Below, piece after piece: positions 49,711-58,908 of a stretch of DNA of 64,000 bases. The stretch comes from Prevotella sp. (lineage in GTDB: Bacteria > Bacteroidota > Bacteroidia > Bacteroidales > Bacteroidaceae). The DNA lies in the NCBI GenBank assembly GCA_017941345.1, contig JAGAWQ010000003.1, positions 1-64,000 on the forward strand, in the 5' to 3' direction. Position 1 is the first letter of the stretch; the number at the start of each line of letters is the position of its first letter. Under the pieces are notes generated by a model that saw only the letters and a program-made list of their open reading frames with translations, ran no database searches and was not told the DNA's origin. The position numbers and the translations under genes are program-made.

Positions 49711-51698
49711 ACCGTTCCCTTTTTACCTTCACTTGTTGCTGTAGCCACCATATAGACTCCGCTGGCCATGCGGTTGCCTTCGCTGTCGCATCCGTCCCAA
49801 GTGAACGTTCCGCCGTTGCTGCGTCCCTGAGCTATCAGCTTTCCGCTGGCATTGAGTATCTTGACATCAGCATCAAGCGTCAGACCAGTAATGGTGATCA
49901 GTCCTGTATAGTCGGGAGTGACGGGATTTGGATAGGCATACACGTTGTCTTTAGTCATTTCATTGTTTGTAGCCGTTGCATCACCCATGTAGGAGCATAG
50001 TCCTTTGGCAGTACCAAAATATACCTCTCCAGTATCATCGTTGATAGCTATTGATTCGATGGTGTTGTTCAGTAGCTTGCTGTTTCTTTCTGTGAAGTGT
50101 TTCAGTTGTGTGTTATTATCAGCACTAATGAGATATACCCCATCGCTGTTGGTTCCAAACCATTTTCGTCCGGCTTTGTCAACAGCCATACACGAGATGC
50201 TGACTCCTGACATCAGATAGTCAGCATAAGAAGTGCCATCGTTTCTGGGTACTTTGTATTGTATGAAACCCTTTGAAGGGTCGTTGATTTCATCCTCAGA
50301 GAGATATAAAGGACCTATCTCTGTTCCTAACCAGATATTTCCCTCCAGATCTTCGCAGACACAATAGGTATAAGAAAAGACTAATTGAACGCCGTCCTGA
50401 TTGACAAATTTATTATATTTCGTGACGGTGTTCTCTTGAGGAACATAACAAAAGAGTGACGGATGATCGCTATGGGCATTGACAAACCAGATACGTCCTT
50501 TTCTGTCAAGAATAGAACCTGTCATTGTTCGCATCGACCTATTATTTTTGTCTATCAGCGATTGATCCATAAAACCACTCCATTGTCCGCTGGCATTTCT
50601 GATGATGATAGCAGTATTGGAATAGCTGTTCAGGCAGTATAGGTTTCCCTCTTTATCGTAAACTATTCCGTCGGTACGTACATAGTCAGGATTAGTATCG
50701 CCTGTAGCTGCACAAAAATAGTCTGTGTTGCCCAACGTGTAGTTATATTTGAATTTGCCATTTAAGAACTCAAAGATTCCAGAGCATGAAGCCACCATGA
50801 CGTGATTGTCGTTCGAAGGGTCTACAGCAATGTCTGTTGCGTTGAGGTAAGTACTGGCAAAAGCTGGTTGGAAATCATCTTGGTAGATAGTCCAATTCTT
50901 GTCAGCATCGAGCAATTGTACGGTACCTGGTCTGTCGAAGTTTCCCATTTGATACCATCCACCACCAACGGTATAGAGTTTTTTGTTAACAACAGTCATC
51001 CTATGGAAATAGTTGTATTTCGGCCCTCTAGGACTGAGCGTTGATACGATGGGATAGTAGGTGTCCCAGTCGGTTTTGTCTTCGTCGAAGGAGGGGTGCG
51101 TTGTTGTCTGTTGCCAGTTGGCTTTGTCTATCAGGTTGTTGGAGGTGTTTCCCGTCCATACCGAGCCGTCGGCGGAGAGTGCGTAGATATTGCTTCCTGA
51201 CAGCGCAACGGCTTTGACGGCGAAGTTGAGCATATAGGTCTCGCTGATTTCAGCATCTTTGACATTCACCTTAACGATACCAAAACCACAAGCCAGATAG
51301 GCATATTGGTTGTAGATGTAGACGTTGTTGATGGTCTTGTCGCCTGTGATGACCTTGGTGTATATGTCGCTGATATTGGTGACATTGCCTTTGGTGTCTA
51401 TCAGGTCGATATTGGTGTTGCTATAGACAGCAATCAGACGCTTGGCCTGTTGACACCAGCGGATATGCGAAATATAGGTATCGCTGAGGCCATTCACCTT
51501 ATCGTAGGTAGTGATGCTTTGGTCCTTTTTATTGTATTTATAGAGATCATTTGAAGCCAAGACGAAGAGTTCATCGCCAGCGGCCTGTATCTGCTGCACG
51601 TCATAGTAGGCCAGATAGTTGCGCCAAGTACCGATTTGAGCAATTGACAATTGACAATTGACAATTGACAATAATAGGGCGATGATGACTTTCTTCAT
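49686..51698 (-). CDS. porZ: PorZ-like beta-propeller protein with type IX sorting domain
   Basis: 670 residues. The signal peptide MKKVIIALLLSIVNCQLSIAQ is partly encoded by a heptanucleotide array (51641-51672). The mature part starts IGTWRNYLAYYDVQQIQ and shows two-component-regulator-type propeller repeats (DLYKYNKKDQSITTYDKVNG, IWLGTEIGPLYLSEDE, KWFGTNSDGVYLISAD). The last 80 residues (YAYPNPVTPDYTGLITITG to the end) form a T9SS C-terminal domain. PorZ belongs to the attachment complex that joins anionic LPS to secreted cargo. The assignment rests on layout and N-terminal resemblance; other propeller cargo proteins are possible. Confidence 0.75.
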   Translation of the reverse strand: MKKVIIALLLSIVNCQLSIAQIGTWRNYLAYYDVQQIQAAGDELFVLASNDLYKYNKKDQSITTYDKVNGLSDTYISHIRWCQQAKRLIAVYSNTNIDLIDTKGNVTNISDIYTKVITGDKTINNVYIYNQYAYLACGFGIVKVNVKDAEISETYMLNFAVKAVALSGSNIYALSADGSVWTGNTSNNLIDKANWQQTTTHPSFDEDKTDWDTYYPIVSTLSPRGPKYNYFHRMTVVNKKLYTVGGGWYQMGNFDRPGTVQLLDADKNWTIYQDDFQPAFASTYLNATDIAVDPSNDNHVMVASCSGIFEFLNGKFKYNYTLGNTDYFCAATGDTNPDYVRTDGIVYDKEGNLYCLNSYSNTAIIIRNASGQWSGFMDQSLIDKNNRSMRTMTGSILDRKGRIWFVNAHSDHPSLFCYVPQENTVTKYNKFVNQDGVQLVFSYTYCVCEDLEGNIWLGTEIGPLYLSEDEINDPSKGFIQYKVPRNDGTSYADYLMSGVSISCMAVDKAGRKWFGTNSDGVYLISADNNTQLKHFTERNSKLLNNTIESIAINDDTGEVYFGTAKGLCSYMGDATATNNEMTKDNVYAYPNPVTPDYTGLITITGLTLDADVKILNASGKLIAQGRSNGGTFTWDGCDSEGNRMASGVYMVATATSEGKKGTVCKIAVVR
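51641..51672. repeat. Heptanucleotide array (CAATTGA)4.5 in the porZ-like signal peptide
   Basis: Four exact CAATTGA units plus CAAT. On the coding strand three units encode LSIVNCQ. The array covers codons 9-19. Confidence 0.95.
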
Positions 51699-51702
51699 AG
51701 CT

Positions 51703-53214
51703 TTACAGGGTCTTTAAATAATCAGCTAACTTCTGGCTGGCTCGTGCACGATGACTAATCTGGTTCTTGACATCAACCCCCAGTTCAGCAAACGTCTTGT
51801 CGTAGCCTTCAGGCTGGAAGATGGGGTCGTAGCCAAAGCCCTCTCCTCCCCTACGCTCTTTGATAATCTCGCCATTCACGATGCCTTCGAAGGTCTTTAC
51901 CTTACCATCGATGATGAGGGCGATAACCGTGCGGAAGCGAGCCTTGCGATTGTCCTTGTTCTCCAACTCGTGGAGCAGCTTCTTCATGTTGGCATCCGAG
52001 TCATGCCCCACTCCTCCGGCATAGCGGGCGCTATAGACGCCAGGAGCGCCTCCTAAGGCCTCTACCTCGAGTCCCGTATCGTCAGAGAAACAGTTCAGGT
52101 GGTAGGTGTCGTAGACGTATTTAGCCTTGATGAGCGCATTTTCGTTGAGCGTCTGACCATTCTCAGGAATATCCTTATGGCAGCCAATATCCTCGAGTGA
52201 TACCACCTCAAAACGATTACCCAGAATATTCCTTATCTCAGACAGTTTGTGCTGATTGTTGGTAGCAAAGACGATTTTCATTTTCTTTTTCTCCTTGATT
52301 TTCACTTTCATCTCGTCGAAGCCCTCGCCATAGACACCAATGACACTCGACTGGCTGACAAAGGCCTGAGGGTCAATCATTTTGATGAGTCGGAACATGT
52401 TGACGCTCTCGTTCTTCTTAGCCAGAATACAGAGCACCTTCATCTGCTGGCCAGTATACCATCCGTGTCCGTCGAGGATGGTGACACCATGATTCATCTC
52501 TGTGCCAATGGCATTGGCTATCTCCTGCCATTTCTTGGTGAATATCATGAACTGTACCGACTGGCGGCGAGCATTCATCACGTAGTCGAGCGTATAGTTC
52601 TCCATCGCCATCACACAGAAGCCGAACATCACCTTATGGGCTCTTTCGAGATAAGTGCCAAACTGTGGGAAGAACATACACGAGCCGATGATGCAGAAGT
52701 CGGCAGCTATCAGCACGTTGCCTAACGAGACATTAGGATGATACTTGTTCACAGAAGCCGCGATGACATCCGTGCCTCCCGTCGAACCATTGTTGGTGAA
52801 TACGGTAGCGAGCGCAATACCTGTCAGCACACAGCCTATAATCATCGACATGAAGTCCTGTCCCTCGCCCATCAGTTTGAAAGGCAGTCCGTTCTCCTGC
52901 TTGGGAATCAGGTCTTGCGCTATCATCAGCATCATGTAGAGGGTGAAGATAGCGAAGATGGTCTTCATCAGGAACTTCACACCCAGTATCTTCAGGGCTA
53001 CTATCAATAGCACGCCGTTGATGATGATGTAGGTGTTCTCCAGGTGGAACCCTGTGGCATAATAGATGATGGCGGAGAGACCCGTCACACCACCAGCCAC
53101 TATCTGATAGGGCATCAGGAAGACGGTAAACGCGATGGTATAGATGAAGAGGCCAAGGGCTATGAAGAGATAGTCCTTCACCTCGTTCAGAATCATTTTG
53201 TGTCTTGCTGTCAT
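51703..53214 (-). CDS. Fusion of a YitT family membrane protein and RdgB/HAM1 pyrophosphatase
   Basis: 503 residues. Residues 1-about 300 are a YitT/DUF161 protein: five hydrophobic helices, [20 protein letters not shown], and a C-terminal DUF2179 domain ([14 protein letters not shown]...). From Met312, [20 protein letters not shown] starts a complete RdgB enzyme ([42 protein letters not shown]), which hydrolyses ITP/XTP to keep them out of DNA. No stop separates them. AAGGAG lies 9 bases before the Met312 codon (52281), so the enzyme may also be made separately. The gene directly abuts leuS upstream. Confidence 0.9.
   Translation of the reverse strand: MTARHKMILNEVKDYLFIALGLFIYTIAFTVFLMPYQIVAGGVTGLSAIIYYATGFHLENTYIIINGVLLIVALKILGVKFLMKTIFAIFTLYMMLMIAQDLIPKQENGLPFKLMGEGQDFMSMIIGCVLTGIALATVFTNNGSTGGTDVIAASVNKYHPNVSLGNVLIAADFCIIGSCMFFPQFGTYLERAHKVMFGFCVMAMENYTLDYVMNARRQSVQFMIFTKKWQEIANAIGTEMNHGVTILDGHGWYTGQQMKVLCILAKKNESVNMFRLIKMIDPQAFVSQSSVIGVYGEGFDEMKVKIKEKKKMKIVFATNNQHKLSEIRNILGNRFEVVSLEDIGCHKDIPENGQTLNENALIKAKYVYDTYHLNCFSDDTGLEVEALGGAPGVYSARYAGGVGHDSDANMKKLLHELENKDNRKARFRTVIALIIDGKVKTFEGIVNGEIIKERRGGEGFGYDPIFQPEGYDKTFAELGVDVKNQISHRARASQKLADYLKTL
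52279..52297 (-). promoter_or_regulatory. Internal ribosome-binding site and ATG for RdgB
   Basis: On the minus strand AAGGAG, nine bases of A-rich spacer and ATG (52281-52279). A Shine-Dalgarno match is rare in this window and lies exactly before the conserved RdgB start. Confidence 0.5.
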
Positions 53215-56061
53215 TTATTTGCCTAAAACAATGTTCACCATACGCTTAGGGACGATGATAACCTTCACAATGGGCTTGCCGTCGATGTACTTCTGGGAGC
53301 GCTCGTCAGCCTTGACAGCAGCTTCGATAGTAGCATTGTCGGCATCGGCAGCGAATTCCATATCGAAGCGCGTCTTACCGTTGAAGGCAACGCCCAGCTT
53401 CACGCTGTTCTCTACCAGATACTCCTCGTTCCACTCAGGCCATTTCGAGTCGCATACACTACCCTGCTCGCCCAGCGCCTCCCAGAGCTCTTCAGCGATG
53501 TGGGGCGCAAACGGAGCGATGAGGATGACGAGCTGCTTCAGGGCCTCACGACTCTTGCACTTCTGTTGAGCCAGCTCGTTGACACAAATCATAAAGGCTG
53601 AGATGGAAGTGTTGTAAGAGAATACCTCGATGTCCTGACTCACCTTCTTGATGAGCTTGTGGACACTCTTCAGCGCCTCCTTCGTGGGCTCAGAGTCGTC
53701 TACCAACAGCTTACCCTCAGCGTTGTCGCGCGCATTGCCATAGAACAGGCTCCAGAACTTCTTCAGGAAGCGGTGACAACCGTCAATACCGTTTGTATCC
53801 CAAGGCTTCGACTGCTCCACAGGACCCAGGAACATCTCGTACAGACGCAGGGTGTCAGCACCATACTTCTCGACAATCATATCCGGATTGACGACGTTGT
53901 ACATCGACTTAGACATCTTTTCTACAGCCCAGCCACAAACGTACTTGCCGTCTTCGAGGATAAATTCAGCGTTGTTGTATTCAGGGCGCCAAGCCTTAAA
54001 TGCCTCGATGTCAAGCACATCAGCAGAAACGATATTCACGTCTACGTGGATGGGTGTGGTGACGTAGTTGTCCTTCAGCCCGAAGCTGACGAACTTACCC
54101 TTATCTGCCCCCTCCTCTACGCGATACACGAAGTTGGAGCGACCCTGAATCATTCCCTGATTAACCAGCTTCTTGAAGGGCTCGTCCTCGCAAGAGTAGC
54201 CAGAATCATAGAGGAACTTGTTCCAGAAACGCGAGTAAATCAGGTGTCCCGTAGCGTGCTCCGTACCACCTACATAGAGGTCTACGTTGCGCCAGTATTC
54301 GTCAGCATCGCGACTAACAAGGGCCTTCTCGTTCTTGGGGTCCATATAACGCAGATAGTAAGCTGAGCTTCCTGCAAAACCAGGCATCGTGTTCAGCTCG
54401 AGGGGGAAGACGGTTTTGTTGTCGATAAGCGACTTATCGACCACAGTATCGGTCTTGGTGTCCCAAGCCCATATCTTTGCACGTCCCAATGGGGGCTCGC
54501 CCGTCTCAGTAGGCTTATACTCATCAATCTCGGGAAGCTCCAAAGGCAGACACTCCTTTGGAATCATATAGGGCATATCGTCCTTGTAGTAAACGGGGAA
54601 CGGCTCGCCCCAGTAGCGCTGACGTGAGAAGATGGCATCGCGCAGGCGATAGTTCACCTTCACACGGCCCAAGCCCTGCTCCGTCACGAATTTCTTCGTA
54701 GCAGCAATGGCCTCCTTGACAGTCAGTCCGTTGAGCGAGAACTTATCAGATGCAGAATTACACATGATACCTTCCTTGGCATCATAGCTCTCCTCAGAGA
54801 CATCAGCACCCTCAATCAGCGGAATAATCGGCAGGTTGAAGTGCTTGGCGAAGGCATAGTCGCGACTATCATGAGCAGGTACAGCCATAATGGCACCAGT
54901 ACCGTAGCCAGCCAGCACGTATTCTGAAATCCAGATGGGAATCTTTTCGTCTGTAAACGGATTGATGGCGTAGCTTCCTGAGAAGACACCCGTCACCTTG
55001 TGGTCCATCTGGCGCTCACGCTCTGTGCGCTTCTTCACGTAGTCGAGGTATTTTTCTACCTCAGCTTTCTGGTCAGGAGTGGTCAGCTCTGCAACGAGCT
55101 CTGATTCAGGCGCCAGCACCATGAAGGTGACACCAAACATCGTATCAGCACGGGTGGTGAAGATGGTGAAGTGCTTGTCGGAGTCAGCTACGTTGAACTC
55201 CACCTCAGTACCTTCCGAGCGACCAATCCAGTTGCGCTGAGTCTCCTTCAGCGAGTCGGTCCAATCAATCTCCTCGAGACCGTCGAGCAGACGCTGGGCA
55301 TAGGCGCTAACACGCAGACACCATTGGCGCATCTTCTTCTGCTCCACAGGATAGCCGCCACGCTCTGAAACGCCATTAATCACCTCGTCGTTGGCCAATA
55401 CGGTGCCGAGTGCAGGACACCAGTTCACCATCGTTTCTGCCAGGTAGGCAATACGATAGTTCATCAGCACCTCCTGCTTCTTCTTCTCAGAGAAAGCGGC
55501 CCAGTCGGAAGCGGTGAAGTGCAGCTCCTCAGTACCCAGAGCATTACAATTCTCTGTACCCATCAGCTCGAAGTGTTCTATCAGCTTAATCGTTGGCTGG
55601 GCCTTGTGCGAGCTGAGGCTGTAGTACGACTTGAACATACGCTGGAAAGCCCATTGTGTCCACTTGTAATAGATGGGGTCGCAGGTGCGCACCTCACGGT
55701 CCCAGTCGAACGAGAAACCAATCTTGTCCAGCTGCGAGCGATAGCGGTCGATGTTCTCGAAGGTCGTCTTCTCAGGATGCTGACCCGTCTGGATAGCATA
55801 CTGCTCAGCGGGCAGTCCGTAGGCGTCGTAACCCATGGGGTTCAGCACGTTGAAGCCTTTCTGACGCTTATAACGGGCATAGATGTCTGAGGCGATGTAG
55901 CCCAGAGGATGACCCACATGCAAACCAGCCCCAGAAGGGTAGGGGAACATGTTCAGCACGTAGAACTTCTGCTTCGTCTTATCCTCTTTCACTCGATAGG
56001 TCTGCATCTCCACCCATCGCTTCTGCCATTTCTGTTCAATCTCTCTAAAGTTGTATTCCAT
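53215..56061 (-). CDS. leuS: Leucyl-tRNA synthetase
   Basis: 948 residues. [18 protein letters not shown] holds the HIGH motif, [12 protein letters not shown] the KMSKS motif, and a full CP1 editing domain lies between ([19 protein letters not shown]). It charges tRNA-Leu. First gene of a minus-strand operon with the YitT-RdgB fusion, porZ-like and Ept-like genes; the fusion gene starts on the base after its stop. Confidence 0.98.
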   Translation of the reverse strand: MEYNFREIEQKWQKRWVEMQTYRVKEDKTKQKFYVLNMFPYPSGAGLHVGHPLGYIASDIYARYKRQKGFNVLNPMGYDAYGLPAEQYAIQTGQHPEKTTFENIDRYRSQLDKIGFSFDWDREVRTCDPIYYKWTQWAFQRMFKSYYSLSSHKAQPTIKLIEHFELMGTENCNALGTEELHFTASDWAAFSEKKKQEVLMNYRIAYLAETMVNWCPALGTVLANDEVINGVSERGGYPVEQKKMRQWCLRVSAYAQRLLDGLEEIDWTDSLKETQRNWIGRSEGTEVEFNVADSDKHFTIFTTRADTMFGVTFMVLAPESELVAELTTPDQKAEVEKYLDYVKKRTERERQMDHKVTGVFSGSYAINPFTDEKIPIWISEYVLAGYGTGAIMAVPAHDSRDYAFAKHFNLPIIPLIEGADVSEESYDAKEGIMCNSASDKFSLNGLTVKEAIAATKKFVTEQGLGRVKVNYRLRDAIFSRQRYWGEPFPVYYKDDMPYMIPKECLPLELPEIDEYKPTETGEPPLGRAKIWAWDTKTDTVVDKSLIDNKTVFPLELNTMPGFAGSSAYYLRYMDPKNEKALVSRDADEYWRNVDLYVGGTEHATGHLIYSRFWNKFLYDSGYSCEDEPFKKLVNQGMIQGRSNFVYRVEEGADKGKFVSFGLKDNYVTTPIHVDVNIVSADVLDIEAFKAWRPEYNNAEFILEDGKYVCGWAVEKMSKSMYNVVNPDMIVEKYGADTLRLYEMFLGPVEQSKPWDTNGIDGCHRFLKKFWSLFYGNARDNAEGKLLVDDSEPTKEALKSVHKLIKKVSQDIEVFSYNTSISAFMICVNELAQQKCKSREALKQLVILIAPFAPHIAEELWEALGEQGSVCDSKWPEWNEEYLVENSVKLGVAFNGKTRFDMEFAADADNATIEAAVKADERSQKYIDGKPIVKVIIVPKRMVNIVLGK

Positions 56062-56098
56062 ATCGTTTTTCGTTTTTTTGTTTTCTACATTTAGCCTG

Positions 56099-56191
56099 CA
56101 AAGATACGATTAAGTGAGCAAAATACCAAAGGAAAACTAGTTTTTCTTTGGATTTTCGAACGAAAGTACTTTCGAGCAAAGCTCAAAGATA
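56099..56191 (-). promoter_or_regulatory. Two -7 elements upstream of leuS
   Basis: TATCTTTG on the minus strand at 56106-56099 and again at 56191-56184. The surroundings (CAAAGATACGATT then A/T) are repeated, so the promoter seems duplicated 85 bp apart. Confidence 0.6.
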
Positions 56192-56222
56192 CGATTTATC
56201 TTTTAGATAACCAACGGAGAAA

Positions 56223-57269
56223 TTACTTTTTTATTATCTTCTTGGCCTTTCCGCTCTTCATCTTCATGATGTTCACCCCTTTTTGCGGCTCGTTGAGGCG
56301 TCTGCCGTCTATCGTATAGATAGCCGCTGGCGTAGTGTCGGCATCTACATCGACGATGCCAATACCTGCAGGCTGAACATAATTGTTGTAGCTGAAAGCC
56401 TGTTCCTTCAAATCGCCCCAAACGTATTGCTCCAAACCAGGATAGTCGATAAAGGGATTACGATTCGCCTGAATGCCATAAACCGCTTTGTTGCGATTGG
56501 TCTCCTTCTCGCTCACAGGGTCGTTCTTCGCCCATTTCAGCAGCATTTCCAGTTGCCAAGAGGTGAATCCAGGATACTTAGAGCCATCGAGGGTAGCCAT
56601 GACTGCGTTTTTGGTATTTTGGTCTGTGCTGTTGTTGACACCATAGTTGGTATACCAGTCAGGAATTTTTTCTTCATAGCAAGTCACCATGTAGAAATAA
56701 GTGCGGGCAAAGTCGCCCTTATACTCATCGTTGGGTTCGAAGACAGTACCTGTATAACCTGAATAAGTACATGCCCCTAACTTACTGAAGTTGTTGGCTG
56801 ATTTATAAGTCCCACCGTTCGTCTCACCAAAAGGATAGTTGCTGCGCCTTCCGTTGACATAACCATCAGTAGGGTAGAGATGGTGTAGATCAGTATACAT
56901 AGGCATGACTTTACCACCAAACCAGCTGTTGGGAAACGAATGTTCGCGATTATAGACATCGCCTTCTTGCTTATAATTGCCAGCCTGATCTGTGACAAAC
57001 GTAAATTCTCGTTTGTTAGAATACATGTCCCATACTTTGCCGTTTTCTTTCTTGTCTGTTGTCTGAAAATGTGTCCAAAGTGCGTCGTAAGCAGTTTTCA
57101 GCGACCCACCCTCTGTCCGGTTATAAATAATCCCACACAGGGCCGTTTTCAACTCAGCGCCTTTCTTCCCGTCAGCAGCCTGATAATAAGTTCCGGAATC
57201 GTTAGGACCTTGGGCAAAAGAAGTAGTGCAGACCAGCATCAATATAGCTGAAGTAACGAAGTTTTTCAT
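56223..57269 (-). CDS. Secreted endonuclease I family nuclease
   Basis: 348 residues. Signal peptide ends TTSFA-QGPND (about 19). Residues about 30-270 match the Endonuclease_1 fold: NREHSFPNSWFGGKVMPMYTDLHHLYPTDG with catalytic His, and GRRSNYPFGE. It degrades extracellular DNA. The C-terminal tail (AIYTIDGRRLNEPQKGVNIMK, ending in a run of lysines) resembles short sorting tails on exported Prevotella proteins. Monocistronic, promoter at 57301-57308. Confidence 0.92.
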   Translation of the reverse strand: MKNFVTSAILMLVCTTSFAQGPNDSGTYYQAADGKKGAELKTALCGIIYNRTEGGSLKTAYDALWTHFQTTDKKENGKVWDMYSNKREFTFVTDQAGNYKQEGDVYNREHSFPNSWFGGKVMPMYTDLHHLYPTDGYVNGRRSNYPFGETNGGTYKSANNFSKLGACTYSGYTGTVFEPNDEYKGDFARTYFYMVTCYEEKIPDWYTNYGVNNSTDQNTKNAVMATLDGSKYPGFTSWQLEMLLKWAKNDPVSEKETNRNKAVYGIQANRNPFIDYPGLEQYVWGDLKEQAFSYNNYVQPAGIGIVDVDADTTPAAIYTIDGRRLNEPQKGVNIMKMKSGKAKKIIKK

Positions 57270-57300
57270 AAGCGTAATGTTTTGGTTTTACTTTTTGTTG

Positions 57301-57308
57301 CAAAGATA
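57301..57308 (-). promoter_or_regulatory. -7 element of the secreted nuclease gene
   Basis: TATCTTTG on the minus strand, 32 bases before the ATG. Confidence 0.7.
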
Positions 57309-57406
57309 CAAATAAGCCATTAAACCCCCAAAAGATTTTTGCTTTTTCGAACAAGAGAATCATTTTTTCCCAAGGAAAACAGTTTTTTCTACGAGATAAA
57401 TTTTAT

Positions 57407-57490
57407 GTTCGCAATTTCAGAACATAAGTTCGCAAATTCAAAACACATGTTCGCAAATTCAGAACTTATGTCTACAAATTGCGAACATAA
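57407..57490. repeat. Four tandem 21-bp repeats
   Basis: Contiguous units at 57407, 57428, 57449 and 57470, consensus GTTCGCAAATTCAGAACATAA. TTCGCAATTT at the start and AAATTGCGAA near the end are complementary, so the array can also fold across its length. Confidence 0.92.
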
Positions 57491-57572
57491 AATATCACCA
57501 ATACAAAACAGAAAAAAATCCTCGTTCTGCAAAAAAACCTTCAAATTATTTCTATCCTTACCAATTATTTCG

Positions 57573-57580
57573 TATCTTTG
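57573..57580 (+). promoter_or_regulatory. -7 element of the Ig/OB-fold secreted protein gene
   Basis: TATCTTTG, 41 bases before the ATG at 57622. Confidence 0.7.
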
Positions 57581-57621
57581 CAACATCAAACATTCATTAT
57601 TAACAAAAAACAAAAACGCTT

Positions 57622-58860
57622 ATGAAACAATTTTTACGCTATTCGTTTGTAGCCCTGCTGGCTATTGTATTCTGTAATGCTCAGGCTGAAGACATCATCT
57701 GGCAGGAAGATTTTTCAAGTTATTCTGCTAATGATGTTCCATCAGGTGGCACTTATAATTATGCTTGTGAGAACGGAGGAGGAACAACCAAGATTTGGAC
57801 AGAAAGTTTGGCAGGTGGTACTTCACCTGAGTTATTGGTTGCCAAAAAAGGAGGTTCGTTTACTGCCGTAGTACCCTTAGGAGGAAAAAGCGGACAACTG
57901 AATATTTCATATAAAACCAACAGGACAGACCTTGCTATTGAAGTTACAGGTGCTACTGTTGGCGAAAAGGTTCGCTCAGGAAATACTGATACATATACTC
58001 TTACTGTAGCTGGTGGAACAGATAATCTGACAATTAAGATATATATGCCTTCGTCAATTAATAACAATGCGCGTTTAGACGATATTAAGCTCTATCAAGG
58101 AACGGCGAAGAAACCAGCAGGCCTTTCATGGGGCAAAGCTTCTACCACAGTTACATTAGGTGGTGATTATGGCTCAATTCCCACTTTGTCAAATAGTAAT
58201 AATCTGCCAGTTACCTGTACCTCTTCAGATGAAGCTGTATGTACCGTCAGCAATGCTGGTGTTATTACTGTTGTTGGTGCTGGTACAACAAAGATTTCTG
58301 CTGTATTCGAAGGCAATGATGAGTACGAAGCTCAAACCGTTACCATCGATATTACTGTAAATGGAGTCATTGACGATAATGCTAAGGGTGGAAAGAACAA
58401 TCCGTATAATATAGAGGACCTGGTTGCTGATTTCAAAGGTGGGCAATTAAATTCAGGCACAACAGTCTATGTAAAGGGTTATATTACCAATATTGACGAA
58501 GTGAGCACACAGTATGGCAATGCTACTTTCAAGATTGCTACGACTTATAATGTTGATGCAGAATATAAACTATCGGTATACAGAGCAAAATATTTGGAGA
58601 AAGCCAATTTCACAAATGAAAACCAAATTAAACTTGGTGATGAAGTCATAGTTAATGGAAAGATTGAAACTTACAATAACGAAGGACGTATAGCTTCAGG
58701 TGGCTATATCTACTCATTAAATGGTAATACCTCAGGAATCAACGCCGTCAAGGCTGATACAGAGGCCAATGCTCCTGCCTACAACCTCGCAGGCCAGAAG
58801 GTTGACAACAGCTACAAGGGTCTGATTATCAAGAACGGACGGAAGATGATCCAGAAGTAA
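57622..58860 (+). CDS. Secreted protein with Ig-like (Big_2) and OB-fold (DUF6359-type) domains
   Basis: 412 residues. Signal peptide ends NAQAEDIIW (about 22). Residues about 23-160 are a beta-sandwich region (WQEDFSSYSANDVPSGGTY). SWGKASTTVTLGGDYGSIPTLSN to about 245 is a Big_2-type Ig domain with the TCTSSDEAVCTVSNAGVITVV motif. About 250-365 is an OB-fold region (YNIEDLVADFKGGQLNSGTTVYVKGYIT, KLGDEVIVNGKI). The end, YNLAGQKVDNSYKGLIIKNG, is a sorting-type tail. Surface adhesion or nucleic-acid binding is possible; function unknown. Confidence 0.8.
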   Translation: MKQFLRYSFVALLAIVFCNAQAEDIIWQEDFSSYSANDVPSGGTYNYACENGGGTTKIWTESLAGGTSPELLVAKKGGSFTAVVPLGGKSGQLNISYKTNRTDLAIEVTGATVGEKVRSGNTDTYTLTVAGGTDNLTIKIYMPSSINNNARLDDIKLYQGTAKKPAGLSWGKASTTVTLGGDYGSIPTLSNSNNLPVTCTSSDEAVCTVSNAGVITVVGAGTTKISAVFEGNDEYEAQTVTIDITVNGVIDDNAKGGKNNPYNIEDLVADFKGGQLNSGTTVYVKGYITNIDEVSTQYGNATFKIATTYNVDAEYKLSVYRAKYLEKANFTNENQIKLGDEVIVNGKIETYNNEGRIASGGYIYSLNGNTSGINAVKADTEANAPAYNLAGQKVDNSYKGLIIKNGRKMIQK

Positions 58861-58881
58861 TCATAAATAATATGTATTCAG

Positions 58882-58907
58882 AAAAAGGAGCGGCAACGCT
58901 CCTTTTT
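58882..58907. terminator. Bidirectional terminator
   Basis: AAAAAGGAGCG-GCAA-CGCTCCTTTTT: an 11-bp perfect stem with a four-base loop between two convergent genes, with A and T tracts on its flanks. Confidence 0.92.
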
Positions 58908-58908
58908 C

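Larger units (their letters stand above)
57270..57621. other. Intergenic region with two divergent promoters and a 21-bp repeat array
   Basis: Contains the nuclease promoter (57301-57308, minus), a four-unit 21-bp array (57407-57490) and the promoter of the Ig/OB-fold gene (57573-57580, plus). Reading frames through it are only repeat translations. Confidence 0.8.

Noticed and set aside
57339..57677. 112-codon open frame before the Ig/OB-fold gene
   Set aside because: It reads through the 57407-57490 array and overlaps the promoter and start of a real gene in another frame.
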